Assembly (NCBI GenBank): GCA_951799445.1
Contig: OX637289.1
Location: 6,291,321 to 6,355,320 of the forward strand
Direction of reading: 5' to 3'
Length of the DNA: 64,000 nucleotides
Source of the DNA: Pseudisothecium myosuroides
Taxonomy: Eukaryota; Streptophyta; Bryopsida; Hypnales; Lembophyllaceae
Shown: positions 49,140 through 60,082 of the stretch, one piece after another
How the letters are laid out: each line of letters opens with the position of its first letter
How positions within the stretch are numbered: the stretch's first letter is position 1
Program-made: the position numbers and the translations under genes
The notes under the pieces: model-generated
Seen by the model: the letters and a program-made list of their open reading frames with translations, nothing else
Databases searched by the model: none
What the model was told of the DNA's origin: nothing

Positions 49140-50480
49140 TTGTTTTGAATTGATTAATAGTTCAAAGTTTTTTTGGGCCTTTTAAGGCCGGTTAACCTTG
49201 GGATTTTTTGCCTACCTTAGAGTCTAAATTTTAAACAAATTGAATACTAAGATTTTTTTTTACTTAGTACAACCTTTTGAACTCTAACAAAATAAACACT
49301 TTAGGATAAACATATAATTTTTTGACACTCAAGTAACAACTAATTTGCAGTTTTGATGTACAACTTTTGGAGACTAAGCTTGGTAGTTCGCAACTATATT
49401 TTGGAAACTAGACTTGGTGAAATAACTAAACTCAATTTTTTGTGGATACTTTCCAAAACATTTAGAATCAAAGCTTAGCCGAGATTTTGGTATACTTTTT
49501 AATTCTATCATTCAAATGACAAAACACTTAAAGTCAAAGCTTTGCCTTGATATTGGTAAATCTTTAAATTCTATCAACTTCCACACAAAGAGGGGGATTC
49601 AAAGCTTTGCCATTTAAGGCAAAATTAAAGACAAAACCACACAATTAGGCCAAATAAACTCATGAATAAGGGGGATTTCTAAACATAAGTTGACACAAAC
49701 TCTAGTAGTAAAAAACAAGACTCGACTCAAGACTTGACACTAAAGGCCCTCAAAGCGGTATTGCCAATGTACAATAAGAGGACACTTCAGGATTAATACA
49801 ATAAAGCATAGATACCAAAAACTCTTAACAAAGATCCATCAACCAACTCGAACAACAACAAGTAGCAATAGCAAATAGTAAGGTTTTAAAGGACCCCAAG
49901 TCCTTCAAAGCTTGTCAACAAAGCAACAATAGGAGCTTAAAATGCTTGAAGAACACACATTTGCAACTTCGGCTCAAAAATGGCCAAAAACTCCAACTAA
50001 ATGGACCAACATGTCAAAGTGCCAAAATAATGGCTACAAAGGGTGTTTTAAGAGGAAAATGAGTATTTTTATATACTATTCCACTCACCATCTTTCTTTT
50101 CTATGTGGTAAGCTTATCAACTAGGATTTTCATCCTAATTTGCCAATTTTTACTTTCTACAATGGTCCAAAACTCTAATTTTTGGAGAAAAATTCCAAAT
50201 TCCAAACCGATTGCACCATTGGCTTCAAAAAACCATGCCTCTTTTCCTATCTCAAAAATTATATTGAAACCAAGGGTCATTACAAGAACACTTCACATTT
50301 TTGGCTCAAAAATGCTATTTTTGGCATAGGACTGTCATTATTATGCAGTACTATCAGTACTATGTGTCAACAAAACCTCGACAGATCTAAATCGTCAATT
50401 TTGGACGCCTGCAAATCCGAACCGTCGATTCAATACTATATTGTATTATGCAGTGCTATAGACTACTACGGTAGTACTGT
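49140..50480 (+). repeat. Composite repeat, copy 1, left part
   Basis: Homologous in the same orientation to 55100-56480. Shared blocks include CAAAGCTTTGCC words, AAAGGCCCTCAAAGCGG against AAAGGCCCCCCAAAGCGG, GGACCCCAAGTCCTTCAAAG against GACCCCCAAGGACCTTCAAA, and a GGGTGTTTTA stretch before a TATATA-like segment. Copy 1 is more diverged and more AT-rich. Confidence 0.65.
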
Positions 50481-51196
50481 TACTACAAAAACCACTGGGA
50501 GCAGAAAATAACAGAAAAGGTAGTATATCAATTTTTTTATTTTTCGTAATTCAAAAAAAAATCCATTTTTCTTAACTTAAAGATGCTTCTTCACAACAAT
50601 TTTCATCTTTGAAAAAATAAAATTGTACTCTCTACACATGGGCAAAGGTAGTGCACTTTGAGCACATGTGGAAGGTGGACACTTTATTATTTTTTTTAAA
50701 TCTCTTGTAAGGTTGTGTAACTTTAGTAGAATTCCTTTTATCCCAATTTCCATCTTCAAATTTGCTTTTTTGGGTCCGAAATAGTATTGAAAACCTCCAA
50801 AATGGCCAAGGTAGACATCCAATTGAGGGCAGTTTAAAAATAGTAAACTAATTGAAAAAAATTGAAAAAAAATACTCAATGTTTAAAACTACCACATGTA
50901 TCTTCAGTTCAATTTTTTTTTTAAATGGACATACAACGCAAAAGTTATGAGCAAAAACTACCTGTCCAAGGTTAAGGGGACAAAAAAAAGGACAAGTGTT
51001 TCTTGCAAAGACTGCCAAGCGCTAACTTAACACTCAAAAGGAGTAAAAATTCAACTTTTAGAGTTTGACTTTTATGTGAAAGACAACTAACCTAGTGAGG
51101 CTCTTTAATAGGTATGAGGGAGTAAAAGAAGACCTAATTTTGACCTCATTTTGATTTTGTATACTCTTAGGATGCCGGTCAATTTCACCATAATTT
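50481..51196. other. No gene supported
   Basis: AT-rich sequence between two parts of composite repeat copy 1. A minus-strand frame at 50577-50879 has no motif. Confidence 0.4.
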
Positions 51197-51200
51197 TTAA

Positions 51201-52125
51201 CTCCTAAAGGATTGTTGTCCCTTCGGGGGACAAATGCATTTTTGGGCAGGTACTTATGGGTTGAAATTTGTCCTGATTTTTTGAAACTTTTTTTGGAGAT
51301 AGAAAATTGATAAGCTGTGAGGGAATATAACTTTTTTCACAATCAATGCCCGGGAACAAAAGTTATGACCAAATAAGCTCAAAATAGGGGACGGGAGGCA
51401 ACCCAGGCAGCCAAAAAAAAATGAACAAAAATTTGAATTTTTTTTTTTGATATTTTTTTTTCCATAGATTATATTTTTGTCTATGTGGAAATCTTTGATT
51501 CATTTCATTTGTATTTGTTATGAAAAAGTTATGGACATTCTTGTTTTTCGGGCAGTTAGAGCATCTTCTTGAAAAAAACAACTTGTAGGATTCATTTCTG
51601 AATGCAATTTTTGCAATTTTTCAAATTTATTTTTTTACATGGTCTGGTTTACTTGCTAGAACAATCTCACCATTGGTATTAGTGCATTTTAATTCCATCT
51701 AAAATATATTGATATTTTAGATTTTCCTTCTATCTTGTACCTACTTCTACTTAACAATTTTTTTAAGAATGATAATTAAGTTTTTTTGAACTTTTTTTCC
51801 TAGACTCTCAACTCAATTTTCCACTATAAAGATTTAAAGCTCAAAACTTTGTAGTGTAAAAATTTTAAGTTAAAAATGTTCAAAGTAAAAAAATCTAGTC
51901 CTGCAATGTATTGAAAAACTTGTTTTTTTCACTTTAAACGCAGATATCTTGCAATCTGTGCGATCAAAAATTCTGAAATTTTTTCCATACACTCTCATAC
52001 TAATTAGGTGTAAGATCCTACGCTGAGATGTGAAAAAAAACAATTTTCAATTTTTTTACTCTTTGCTATTGATATGGCAGTTTTGAGTGTTTTTTGGCAA
52101 AAAAAAGGCCTTGGTCTTTTAGGGA
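51201..52125 (+). mobile_element. TTAA-flanked non-autonomous transposon, subfamily 1 (925 bp)
   Basis: The ends are CTCCTAAAGGATT and GGTCTTTTAGGGA, with TTAA at 51197-51200 and 52126-52129. It matches 8707-9616 over the whole length. It sits inside composite repeat copy 1; copy 2 of that repeat has a single TTAA at the matching point (56611-56614). Confidence 0.85.
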
Positions 52126-52129
52126 TTAA

Positions 52130-52600
52130 ATTTGCCAATAATTGGAGAATCTTGCCGCTTCGGGTATTTCTAGCTATTGGAATGTTTTGAAATTTGTTGG
52201 AGCATTTTATTAATATAAAGAAAGGTAGTTTAATTTTTAGTGAGATTTTACAGCAATTTGAGTAATTTCTTGGAATTTTTCATTGTAGATTTTGGCGGTT
52301 GACCATCAAGAAATTTTTAATGGAATATTTTATAGAATACTACGAAGTATATACAAGCTCATATTTCTTACTTTGTATAATGGTCGAAGGAGAATCAATT
52401 TTGCCATCTTCTTATAATTCCGTATATTAGGTAATTTTTTATATGGAGGGGAATCTTGGAAAAAATGATTTCGCTGTTGTGTCTTGTGGGCGCAAGATTA
52501 CCCACCCTTGGTAATAGAGCGAACACCGACCAGGTTCTATGCCTTTATCCAATTTTTTAATATATGAGGGTGTTGTGAGCGCAGTCCACTGTGCCTTCCA
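52130..52600 (+). repeat. Composite repeat, copy 1, right part
   Basis: Continues the homology to copy 2 (56615-57110) directly after the TTAA element. GAGAATCTTGCCGCTTCGGG aligns with GGAATCTCGCCGGTTCGGG, followed by TATTAATATAAA and AGTGAGATTTTA in both. A third, inverted copy lies at 63560-64000. Confidence 0.7.
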
Positions 52601-52859
52601 AGCAATAGATCTTTTTTGCTAACGTTTCCTAAGGGTCGTGGATGGCAGCGAATAATTAGTAATGCATGTAGTAACTCACAAGTTAACTGCGATGTTCAGA
52701 GTGATGGTGAAATCCTGACTCTCTAACTATCTATCCTATGTCGAGGGTTGACTGGGTAGTTGGCGTCATTTCTAACGTCCCTAACTACGTAAAAAGGGGA
52801 ACCCCTATGTTCCTTCCATGAACCCTTAAGACTATCTTGGGTTTCTAAGACTCCACCTA

Positions 52860-53720
52860 GAAGTTCTACTTTTAAAAGCTACCCCTAAAGTTTCAACTCT
52901 TACTCTAACATTTAACCTCTAAGTGTACTCTAGGCTTTGTAACGTCCCAACTAATTAGAGAATTTAACTTCACAATTTTAATGCTACCATTTGACTTGTT
53001 TGGACTTTTGACTCCAAGTTCTTACTCCTAACTAACTCCAAAATTTACCCTTGAATTTTAACTCTATGGTTTGACTTTTAACTCTAGGTTTTTACGCCTA
53101 AATTAACTCTAAAATTTACCCTTGAATTTTAACTCTATGGTTTGACTTTTAACTCTAGGTTTTTACTCCTAAATTAACTCTAAAATTTAACCACTACCTT
53201 TAACTTTTAACTTCTACTTTTAGCTTTTCACTTTAACTTTTTACTTCCCGATTGACTCTAAAATTTAACCTTTAATTTTAATCTGGACTTTTGACTTTAG
53301 GCTTTGACTTTCTACCTCCAAACTTAATCTTATCGTTTTAATCCTAGGTTAACTCTAAATGTTACCCTCCTAAATTTAATTCCACAATTTACTCTGAGTT
53401 TTGACTTCTAATTTTAACTCTATTTCTAACTCAAAAATCTACTCGTAATTTCTACCTCCTAAATTTAGTCCAAAGTTTCACTTTTTAATTTCTACTTCCC
53501 ACTCGGATTTTTTACTCCTAATTAACCCTAACTTCCTTTTCTAAACTACCCTAAGGTTTCACTGGAAATTTTAACCTCCTAAGTTAAACTTCCAAATTAA
53601 TTCTACTTTTTAGCTTCCCAAAAGTAACTCTAGATTTTGACCTTAGAATTTTAACTTTAAGAAATAAAAATGTAAATTGATTCGAATTCTACCCGCTAAT
53701 TAATCCCTAATTCTAATCCT
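52860..53720. repeat. Pyrimidine/AT-rich repeats of TTAACTCTA words
   Basis: Dozens of imperfect AACTCTAAAATTTACC-like words occur on the plus strand. At 53047-53188 a 71-bp unit is duplicated almost perfectly. On the minus strand this would be the intron after the exon-like segment at 54013-54075. Confidence 0.6.
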
Positions 53721-54012
53721 AAATTCTCTTGCTAATTTAAACCCCTAAGTTCCGTCCATGATTCTTTTTGGATGAATTTTACTCAAAATTCCTCCGTCCT
53801 ACCCCCTACCGCTTAATTTAGCCTAACGCGGTCAGTTTACGGTCAAATCTTAATTATAAGATGTTTTTGGAAACCTCTATCACTAATCTATAACTTTTTG
53901 AATCTAAACTTCTAATTTGCACTAATCTCGGGCGCTAATCACGCTCTAAGGGCTGATTAGAAAAATAAATGCTAATTAGGGAGAAACCTCAAAGATTAAA
54001 TCAAAAACTCAC

Positions 54013-54075
54013 CTCTTCACTACCGGTGTCAGAAATAACTTCGTCCACGTCCACGTATACATCCTCACGCTCCAT
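54013..54075 (-). other. First-exon-like segment, 21 codons
   Basis: On the minus strand CTACCATGG starts 21 acidic codons (MEREDVYVDVDEV to TGSEE) that end at a donor GAG|GTGAGT in phase 0. The region 54140-54210 upstream is GA-rich on the coding strand, like a 5' UTR. The segment matches 47246-47308 in length, phase, start context and acidic character. No second exon was found. Confidence 0.45.
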
Positions 54076-54669
54076 GGTAGTCTTTGGCTTTGTTTTGAAT
54101 TTTTTCCGAGCTCACCGCTTATTGAGAAAATATTACAATTTTTGATGATCTAAACTCTCTCTTTCCCTTTCTCCTTTCTTTCTTTCTTCCCCTCTCTTCT
54201 ACACTAGCACTATTCCACCTAAGCTTTTATGAGTCTTACACCATGGTTTCAAACTACGAGAAGGGTTTAAATGTTCTTCCTACCCTCTTACGCAACCTTG
54301 CTTTGTGTCATCCTAATCCTCCTCCCAACGGTTGCAAGGAGTTCTTCTAGATTTCCTACCTAATCTCCTAGCTAGGCACTATTCATCGTCTCTCTCCTTT
54401 CCACTCCTATAACACATACTTCTCCCTAATTTTCTTCCATTGTGTGTAGGTGTGAGTGGTGATAGAAACCGATTTCGTGTGCAGGTACGGTGGTGCTCCG
54501 CTTTCTTCTTCCTCCTCCCTTTCGTATTTTTATTGGCCCTAATTCTACTTCACCCCTGCTTAGCACTTAATTAGTCCAACCTTTTTTTTTGTTTGCTTTA
54601 TCTTTGTTTGTGTTCTGGTTTGAGAGAACCAAAATTTGAAACAAAAAAAAAGGAATCAAAATTTGGGAG

Positions 54670-54835
54670 GAGCCCCGGTTGCCCACCGAGAGCCTGCTGT
54701 CCCAACCGAAGCCTGCTGTCCCAACCGAGAGCTGCTGTCCCAACTGAGAGCCTCTGTCCAACCAGAGCCTGCTGTCCAACCGGAGCCGGCCTGGCCCGTC
54801 CCGGCTGGCTGGCTGGGGGGGTCGGGATTTTAATT
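54670..54835. repeat. Minisatellite, about 20-bp units (GAGCCTGCTGTCCCAACC)
   Basis: Six or more imperfect units of GAGCCTGCTGTCCCAACC run from about 54690 to 54790. A GGCTGGCTGG stretch and then T and A homopolymers (54841-54872) follow. Open frames on both strands here are repeat by-products. Confidence 0.75.
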
Positions 54836-54889
54836 TAAATCTTTTTTTTTTTAATTTAAAAAAAAAAAAAAAACTTCTGATTTCTGATG

Positions 54890-55100
54890 GGATGCTGGTT
54901 GGGATGCTGGTTTCGGATGCTGGACTGGATGCTGGTTTCGGATCTGGTTTTTTTGCTAAGGCTATTTTAGGACTGGATTTTTGCTAAGGCTATTTTAAGA
55001 CTGGATTTTTGCTAAGGCTATTTTAAGGCTGGTTTTTTGCTAAGGCTATTATAGGACTGGATTTTGCTAAGGCTATTTTAATACTGAATTGCTGGCTAAG
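54890..55100. repeat. Minisatellites, 15-bp and about 30-bp units
   Basis: GGGATGCTGGTT-type units run from 54888 to 54945. Six units of GGACTGGATTTTTGCTAAGG followed by CTATTTTA run from about 54950 to 55085. Confidence 0.75.
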
Positions 55101-56480
55101 GCTAGGGGGAAATAAAACCTCGGGGGTACTAAACTCACTAAGACCTTGGGAAACAACTAAACTAAATAAAACTTTGGAAGACACTACACTTGATAAGTGC
55201 AAAGGAACCTACATCTCTTGGAAGCTAAACTCTGGAGGTTTCCACAAAGGTCTTAGAAATTAGACTTTGGAATCTAAGGCTATGGAGGTTCAAAGCTTTG
55301 CCGTAAAATTGGGTTTAACACCAACTTTAGGACTTGTGATACTCCACGGGTTCAAAGCTCTGCCGTCTAAGAGTATTTTAACACACACTGTAGGACTTGA
55401 CGTTGTCACTAGTTCAAAGCTTCGCCGTCACTTTGAGGGGTCCACGCAACAAGGGGGATATTAGAAGAAGATAGTAAAGACAAACTTAGAAACACGTGTG
55501 ACAAAGCCAAAGCTTCGCCGTCCCGAGGGGGGGTCCACGCAACAAGGGGGATATTAGAAGAAGATAGAAAAGACAAACTTAGAAACACGTGTGACAAAGC
55601 CAAAGCTTCGCCGTCCCGAGGGGGGGTCCACGCAACAAGGGGGATATTAGAAGAAGATAGAAAAGACAAACTTAGAAACACGTATGACAAAGCCAAAGCT
55701 TCGCCGTCCCGAGGGGGGGTCCACGCAACAAGGAAAAGATTAGAAGAGGGTGAGGACACATAAGTGAGGAAAAACACACGTTTTAGTACACATAAAGACA
55801 CACAACTTTACAAGCTAAAGGCCCCCCAAAGCGGCATCGCCAAGGTACGGTGGAGGGTGACTTTAGGATTAGGACACAACCCCAAAAGACTCCTAAACTC
55901 ACAAGTTAGCTCACAAAAGTACAACAAGAGAGAACAAGGACTCTTAACTCGTAACAAGGGTATAACAAACGCACGAGAAGTATACAAGGCAAGATAGAAG
56001 GACCCCCAAGGACCTTCAAAGCTTGAAATCTAGCAACAATGGAGCAAAAAGCGCTCCAAAAACACCGTAGAAGTTTTTGGCTTCAAACGCCAAAATATCC
56101 AAAGCAAATTGGACCCACGGACCCAAACAAAAGTGAGGGGGTGTTTTAGAGAGAGAAATGGGGCCCTTATATAGGTTTCCCAAGGGCTCACCCCTCTCTC
56201 TAAAGCTCTAAGGTAACCTTATCAATGGGGATTTTCATCCTCATCCTCAAAGATTTTCATCCTACATCCTAAATTTCTACTTCTACCATCTATGCTGGAC
56301 CAACATCCTAACTTTTGGAGATTAGCTCCAATCGCTAAACGGATTGCGCCGTTGGATCCAGATCGCCGTGTTTAGGCCTAGATCACCCTCACCCCCGTAC
56401 CGAGGCCAAAAACCCATCGTAGGCTAATTTAGTTTAAAAACCAAATTGTGGTAAAATCCTAGATCTTGGGGGTCTCCTAT
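55100..56480 (+). repeat. Composite repeat, copy 2, left part
   Basis: The partner of 49140-50480 and less decayed. It contains the 93-bp tandem array (55416-55740), and TTCAAAGCTYTGCCGT words at 55289 and 55350. Short minus- and plus-strand frames across it have no recognisable motif. Confidence 0.65.
55416..55740. repeat. 93-bp tandem array, 3.5 units
   Basis: Units begin with AAAGCTTCGCCGTC at 55416, 55509, 55602 and 55695, spaced exactly 93 bp. Units 2 and 3 are almost identical. Since 93 is a multiple of three, the minus strand stays open over 130 codons with a 31-residue period. That frame is low in complexity and probably not translated. Confidence 0.9.
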
Positions 56481-56489
56481 TTTGAGAAA

Positions 56490-57110
56490 TGTGAATAGCC
56501 TAGGGTCTCTGGTAGGTGCGAGAGAGTCGGGAAGGACTTTTGGTTGACTTCGTTTCGCCATCGTATGGTCCCGGAATGCCGGTCAACGCGGCGGGGATCC
56601 CGCCACGTGGTTAATTCCCGAGGAATCTCGCCGGTTCGGGTACTTGCCGCTATCGGAATGTTGTGAAACTTCACGGAGCGCATTATTAATATAAAACAAG
56701 CTAGTCTAATTTTAGTGAGATTTTATTGTAACCTGGGTAATTTCCATGAAATTCCCGTTGGAGGTTAGGAGGGTTGACCACCCGGAAAAGGTTCTTCTGC
56801 AAGTCGGAAGATGCTGGGATTTTTCACGTGACTTCTCAGGGAGTCGCATGAAAGACGTGCGGGTGTGTTTTCGTACCTGGCACGATTGGTCAATGGAGAT
56901 TAAAGCTGGACATCTCCTTGAATTAGCGACGGTGCGAGAATCTTCTGCAGGTGGAGGAATTTTGGCGAACCGATTTCACCGTTGGACTCCTGGCATGGGA
57001 TTCACCCTAGAACACCATCCTTGGGTTGTAGATTCCTCCACGGTCCCGGTCTTGCGTGAGTGGCTCCTGCATGTTAATAATCGGGATTTTGGGAATTCGT
57101 CGATCTAATG
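56490..57110 (+). repeat. Composite repeat, copy 2, right part
   Basis: GC-richer than the rest of the window. Homologous to 52130-52600 (direct) and 63560-64000 (inverted). Shared core words include GGTTGACCA, CACCCTAGAACACCAT and GTAGATTCCTC. A plus-strand frame of 120 codons (56746-57108) is open here but is broken in the other copies. Confidence 0.7.
56611..56614. other. Putative empty insertion site (single TTAA)
   Basis: At the point matching the insertion of 51201-52125 in copy 1, copy 2 has one TTAA between ATGCCGGTCAA-containing sequence on the left and GGAATCTCGCCGGTTCGGG on the right. Copy 1 has the same flanks split by the element with TTAA on both sides. Confidence 0.65.
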
Positions 57111-57934
57111 GGGAATTCTAAATCTAACTCTAGGACCCGACCTAGTGGCCTCGCTGTGGATCCCTCAGACCGACTTAGCCATGAATCGCCACATTCATGG
57201 TGGGATTTAGCCCTTTTGGGGTTGTGTGACTCGAATCCTCCAAATTTAACCTTTTCGTTATTTCTATACTATCTTTAGGCAATGTTTGGGGGATTCTAAG
57301 TAAAAAACACAAATCTAGACCAAATACTATAATGGGTATGACACAACCCTATTTCGGTTCTACACTCTTTTTATAGGTTTATGTATACTTTTATCAACTT
57401 AAAATTGCAAATTTCCAAAAAAATAATTCTACGAGTCCCAAGTGACAAATTGGGAGCTCACATGTCTCAAATGTGATTTCAACCCTAGAATTTTGTAAGC
57501 CATTTGTAGATGCCCCCCACTAGTTTGTCTTGAGGTTGTTACTCAAGAAGGCCAACAATTTGGGGTTTCACTATTTTTTAAATACAATAGAAAAATTAAA
57601 ATCTATTTTTGGAACTGAGAATCTCAATGAGATTTTTTTAGATCAATTTTAGCCATAAAATGTCATATGTAGTGTAGGTTTGAAGCCACATTCACTCCAA
57701 ATATACTATTTGTATGAATTCTGGGTTTCTATCCTATTTACAACTTACAAGTGAAAATTGGGATTATTTTGGAGATAATAATCTATTAAAGACCATATAT
57801 TATATTGGCAGGTGACATGCTTATTTTAATTTTATACTCTTTTTTTGCATTTTTTGTATATAAAACTATACTCACTCTCGTGAAAAATAAAAATCATGAA
57901 TCTGAAGTGATAAATTAGGAACTCACCGCATTAA
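57111..57934. other. No gene supported
   Basis: 57111-57250 continues GC-richer composite-repeat sequence, and the rest is AT-rich. 57430-57500 shares words with 63260-63310 in inverted orientation. Confidence 0.4.
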
Positions 57935-59907
57935 TCCATAAAGGACCGAGGCCTTTTTTTTTGCCAAAAAACACTCAAAATTGCCATTTCTATAGCAAAG
58001 AGAAGAAATTGGAAAATTATTTTTTTTGCACATTGGACCATAGGATCTTACACCTTACCAGTATGAAAATGTGTGGAAAAAATTTCAGAATTTTTTACCA
58101 CACGGATTGCAAGATATTTGCTTTTAAAGTGGAAAAAATAATTTTTTCAACACAATAGAGTTATTCGTAAAGTACCCAAAACCGGGGTTTAAACCCTGCA
58201 GTTTTGTGAAAAAGCAGGTTTTGGGCAAAAAGTCAATACAAAAGTGGGTATCAAACTTTCTTAAGTACCCAAATCGACCAAAAAGAAGTTTGGTCCGGAC
58301 TTTGCTTGCGGTTTAGTGGTCGCCTGCGGTGTCGTGGTCGCCTTTGGGGTCGTCCGTCGGAGGAAATTTGTCGGAAAAAGTCCCCTCCAAACTGGGGGGG
58401 ACTTTACGAATAACTCTATTGTGGGACTAAATTATTTGACTTTGATCATTTTTAACTTAAATTTCTGCACTACAAATTTTGAGCTTGAAATCTTTGTAGT
58501 AAAGAATTGAATTAAGGATCTAGAAAAAAAAATTGAAAAAAACTTAATTTTTATTCTTAAAAAAATTGTTAAATAGAAATAGGTACGAGATAGAAGGAAA
58601 ATCTAAAATATTAATATCTTTTAGATGGAATTAAAATGCACTAATCCCAATGATAAGATTGTTCTTGCAAGTGAACTAAACCATGCCCACCTTTTTTTTT
58701 GGAAAAATTGCAAAAACTACATTCAGAAATGAATCCTACAAGGTTTGTTTTTTAAAAAAATATGCTCTAATTGCTCAAAAAAAAAGATTGTTTATAACTT
58801 TCTCATGACAAATCCAAATGAAATGAATCAAAGCTTTCAAAATAGATAAAAATATAATCTATGAGAAAAAAAATTGAAATTTTCTTTTTAACATTCTGCA
58901 ATTTGTTTTTTGCTACCCCTCCCTTGTTTTGAGCTTATTTAGGCATAACTTTTATTCCTGGGCAGCAATTGAAAAAATTATATTCCCACAAAGCTAATTA
59001 GATTTTCTATTTGCAAAAAAGCTTCAAAAAATTAAGACAAAACTTCAGCCCGTAGGTACCTGCCCGAAATCCCATTTGTCCCGAGGAGTAGTTTTAAGGC
59101 CCAACAATTTTCATAACTTTTGATTACATGGTTAAAAAGTTATTGCATTATATGTCATTTTCATTGGTCGGCGGGCAGCCCAGGTAGCAAAAAAAACTTC
59201 TTTAAGAATCACTTTTTATGAAAATAAAAAGTTGAAAATGGTCCTTTAGATTTATAATATACGCGAGAAGCTTTAAATCATTCAATTTTGATTAATGAGA
59301 TAAAATTTATGAGGAGTCCTAGTTTGAGGATAGTTACAAAATCTCTACTCTAAAATAAACTTTGAAGTCTTTTATTATCCAATTTTTAATATTTTTGAAA
59401 AAAAAAAAAATCATAGGATGTAGATTGTTTATTACAACATTACAACCATTGGAATTGGCATTTTTCAATTCTATAAATAAGTGCTTAACAATTTAGTATT
59501 TTGAACCATTCTCTACTTTTTTCTACTTATTATTTTTTTCCTATATGTTATACAATTCCAAATGATCTGAAATTTTTCAAGCATGTAGACAACTTGCCTT
59601 GAAGAATGAATATGAAGAGTAACCGCCATTTTGGACATTTTTTCATACAAATGTGACCTTGTGAAGTGCAGCTGCCCAGGTTTTTGCAAGGACAAAAAAA
59701 GGATTTTTGTCAATTCAAACGCTATTATCTTGCAATCTATATAGTGAAAATTTCTGAAATTTTTTCCACTACTTTTCAAACTAGTGTACCACAAGATCCT
59801 ATGGTTACATTTTTTCAAAAACGTTTTTTTTCTAAACTTTTGTACTTGTATTAGAAATGGCAATTTTGAAGCGATTTTGGTGGAAACATAGTTGCTGACC
59901 TTTGAGG
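57935..59907 (-). mobile_element. Chimeric TTAA-flanked element (subfamily 1 joined to subfamily 2)
   Basis: Starts TCCATAAAGGACC after TTAA (57931-57934) and ends GACCTTTGAGG before TTAA (59908-59911). The left part, to about 59090, matches subfamily 1 in inverted orientation and is interrupted by a 273-bp insertion at 58151-58423. The right part, from about 59100, matches subfamily 2 in direct orientation but lacks its left end. The two were joined by recombination or by nested insertion followed by deletion. Confidence 0.65.
58151..58423. mobile_element. 273-bp MITE with CACAATAGAGTTATTCG ends
   Basis: Left CACAATAGAGTTATTCGTAA and right TTACGAATAACTCTATTGTG are exact complements. It interrupts the subfamily-1 sequence between segments that are contiguous in 51201-52125. 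It is richer in GC than its host, with GTGGTCGCC repeats near 58315-58345. The target duplication is unclear. Confidence 0.75.
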
Positions 59908-59911
59908 TTAA

Positions 59912-60078
59912 GAATTCTAATCTTTTTCATTGCAAGGTTCTACTTCTTGCCTTCTTGGATATTAGATCCTATTGGTGAGACATTTACAAAATATAGTTTC
60001 CAAAACTTCGTATTTTTTACAATAGAAATGACAATTTCCGATGTGTTTGGTGGAAGAAGGGCTAAGGTCCTTTAGGGG
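59912..60078. mobile_element. Terminal fragment of a TTAA element
   Basis: Ends GGTCCTTTAGGGG before TTAA (60079-60082). The stretch before it (ACAATAGAAATGACAATTT) matches the right-end region of the family. No left end was found, so only one terminus survives. Confidence 0.6.
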
Positions 60079-60082
60079 TTAA

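Noticed and set aside
55409..55801. 130-codon repetitive minus-strand frame
   Set aside because: Explained by a 93-bp tandem repeat whose period is a multiple of three.
56746..57108. 120-codon plus-strand frame in composite repeat copy 2
   Set aside because: The homologous stretches at 52250-52600 and 63560-64000 are interrupted by stops and indels, so the frame is likely chance in a GC-richer repeat.
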